NCBI GenBank assembly: GCA_937926555.1
Contig: CALAZX010000162.1
Coordinates: 1 to 5,658, forward strand
Length of the DNA stretch: 5,658 nt
Direction of reading: 5' to 3'
Source of the DNA: an uncultured Negativicutes bacterium
GTDB taxonomy: Bacteria; Bacillota; Negativicutes; Acidaminococcales; Acidaminococcaceae
This document shows, one piece after another, positions 5,589-5,658 of this stretch. Made by a program: the position numbers and the translations under genes. Numbering within the stretch: position 1 is the stretch's first letter; each line of letters begins with the position of its first letter. The notes beneath the pieces are model-generated. The model had not been told where the DNA came from. It saw only the letters and a list, made by a program, of their open reading frames with translations, and made no database searches.

Positions 5589-5658
5589 CTATTCCCCGAT
5601 CTTGCGGCGGAGAATGGCGTTGGCGGGGATCTCCTCCCCGCAGTCGCAGGTAAAGACC
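5589..5658 (-). CDS. C-terminal end of an unidentified gene with a Cys-x-Cys motif (runs off the right edge)
   Basis: A minus-strand frame open to the right edge ends in TAG at 5589-5591. Its last 22 residues include TCDCGEEIPANAILRRKIGE. The CDCG turn looks like half of a zinc knuckle, with any partner cysteines outside the window, and the tail is basic. I do not recognise the family. The call rests on reading frame, strand agreement with the neighbours and protein-like composition; 22 codons is short, so chance is not excluded. It lies about 250 bases upstream of the Xaa-Pro peptidase gene, from which it is separated by hairpins and a probable promoter. Confidence 0.55.
   Translation of the reverse strand, partial: VFTCDCGEEIPANAILRRKIGE

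Noticed and set aside
1..5658. CRISPR array, tRNA, insertion sequence or attachment site
   Set aside because: I found no regularly spaced repeats, cloverleaf, transposase or long terminal inverted repeats; the only tandem repeat is the short one in the Asp23-like gene.

Overview
The window is a stretch of bacterial core chromosome with every recognisable gene on the minus strand. Gene content and order point to Bacillota (Firmicutes): an M24 Xaa-Pro peptidase (pepP type) and efp, then an Asp23 / AmaP / DUF2273 / NusB / TsaD-paralogue / XseA run. The related Bacillus subtilis region, from memory, is yqhT-efp-...-spoIIIA-accBC-yqhY-nusB-folD-xseA. Here the spoIIIA and accBC blocks are absent between efp and asp23. 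The coding DNA is rich in G and C at third positions. This fits a non-sporulating Negativicutes or Clostridia-like lineage, but the exact taxon is inferred and not fixed by the sequence.

Layout in the direction of transcription (right to left). At 5589-5658 lies the last 22 codons of an unidentified gene with a Cys-x-Cys motif. Then comes a spacer of about 250 bases full of small CGGA/TCCG dyads, ending in an AT-rich promoter-like stretch. An aminopeptidase P-like metallopeptidase follows (4281-5336, TTG start). An extremely AT-rich 75-base gap leads to elongation factor P (3651 region to 4205), which ends in a clear intrinsic terminator (3575-3610).

A second transcription unit starts from an extended -10 promoter near 3480-3488. 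It carries asp23-like, amaP, a DUF2273 gene, nusB, a TsaD/Kae1-like gene and xseA, tightly packed, with a strong ribosome binding site before each gene. xseA runs off the left edge after 167 codons.

Functionally, pepP and efp concern proline: EF-P relieves ribosome stalling at polyproline and PepP trims X-Pro N-termini. The second unit joins an envelope-associated Asp23/AmaP/DUF2273 module to RNA and DNA housekeeping genes (NusB antitermination, XseA exonuclease VII). The TsaD paralogue has no assigned role that I know of. I see no mobile element, CRISPR array, tRNA or rRNA, and no clear novel defence or biosynthetic system. The most interesting items are the TsaD paralogue, the long acidic repeat-bearing N-terminus on the Asp23 protein, and the palindrome at its promoter.
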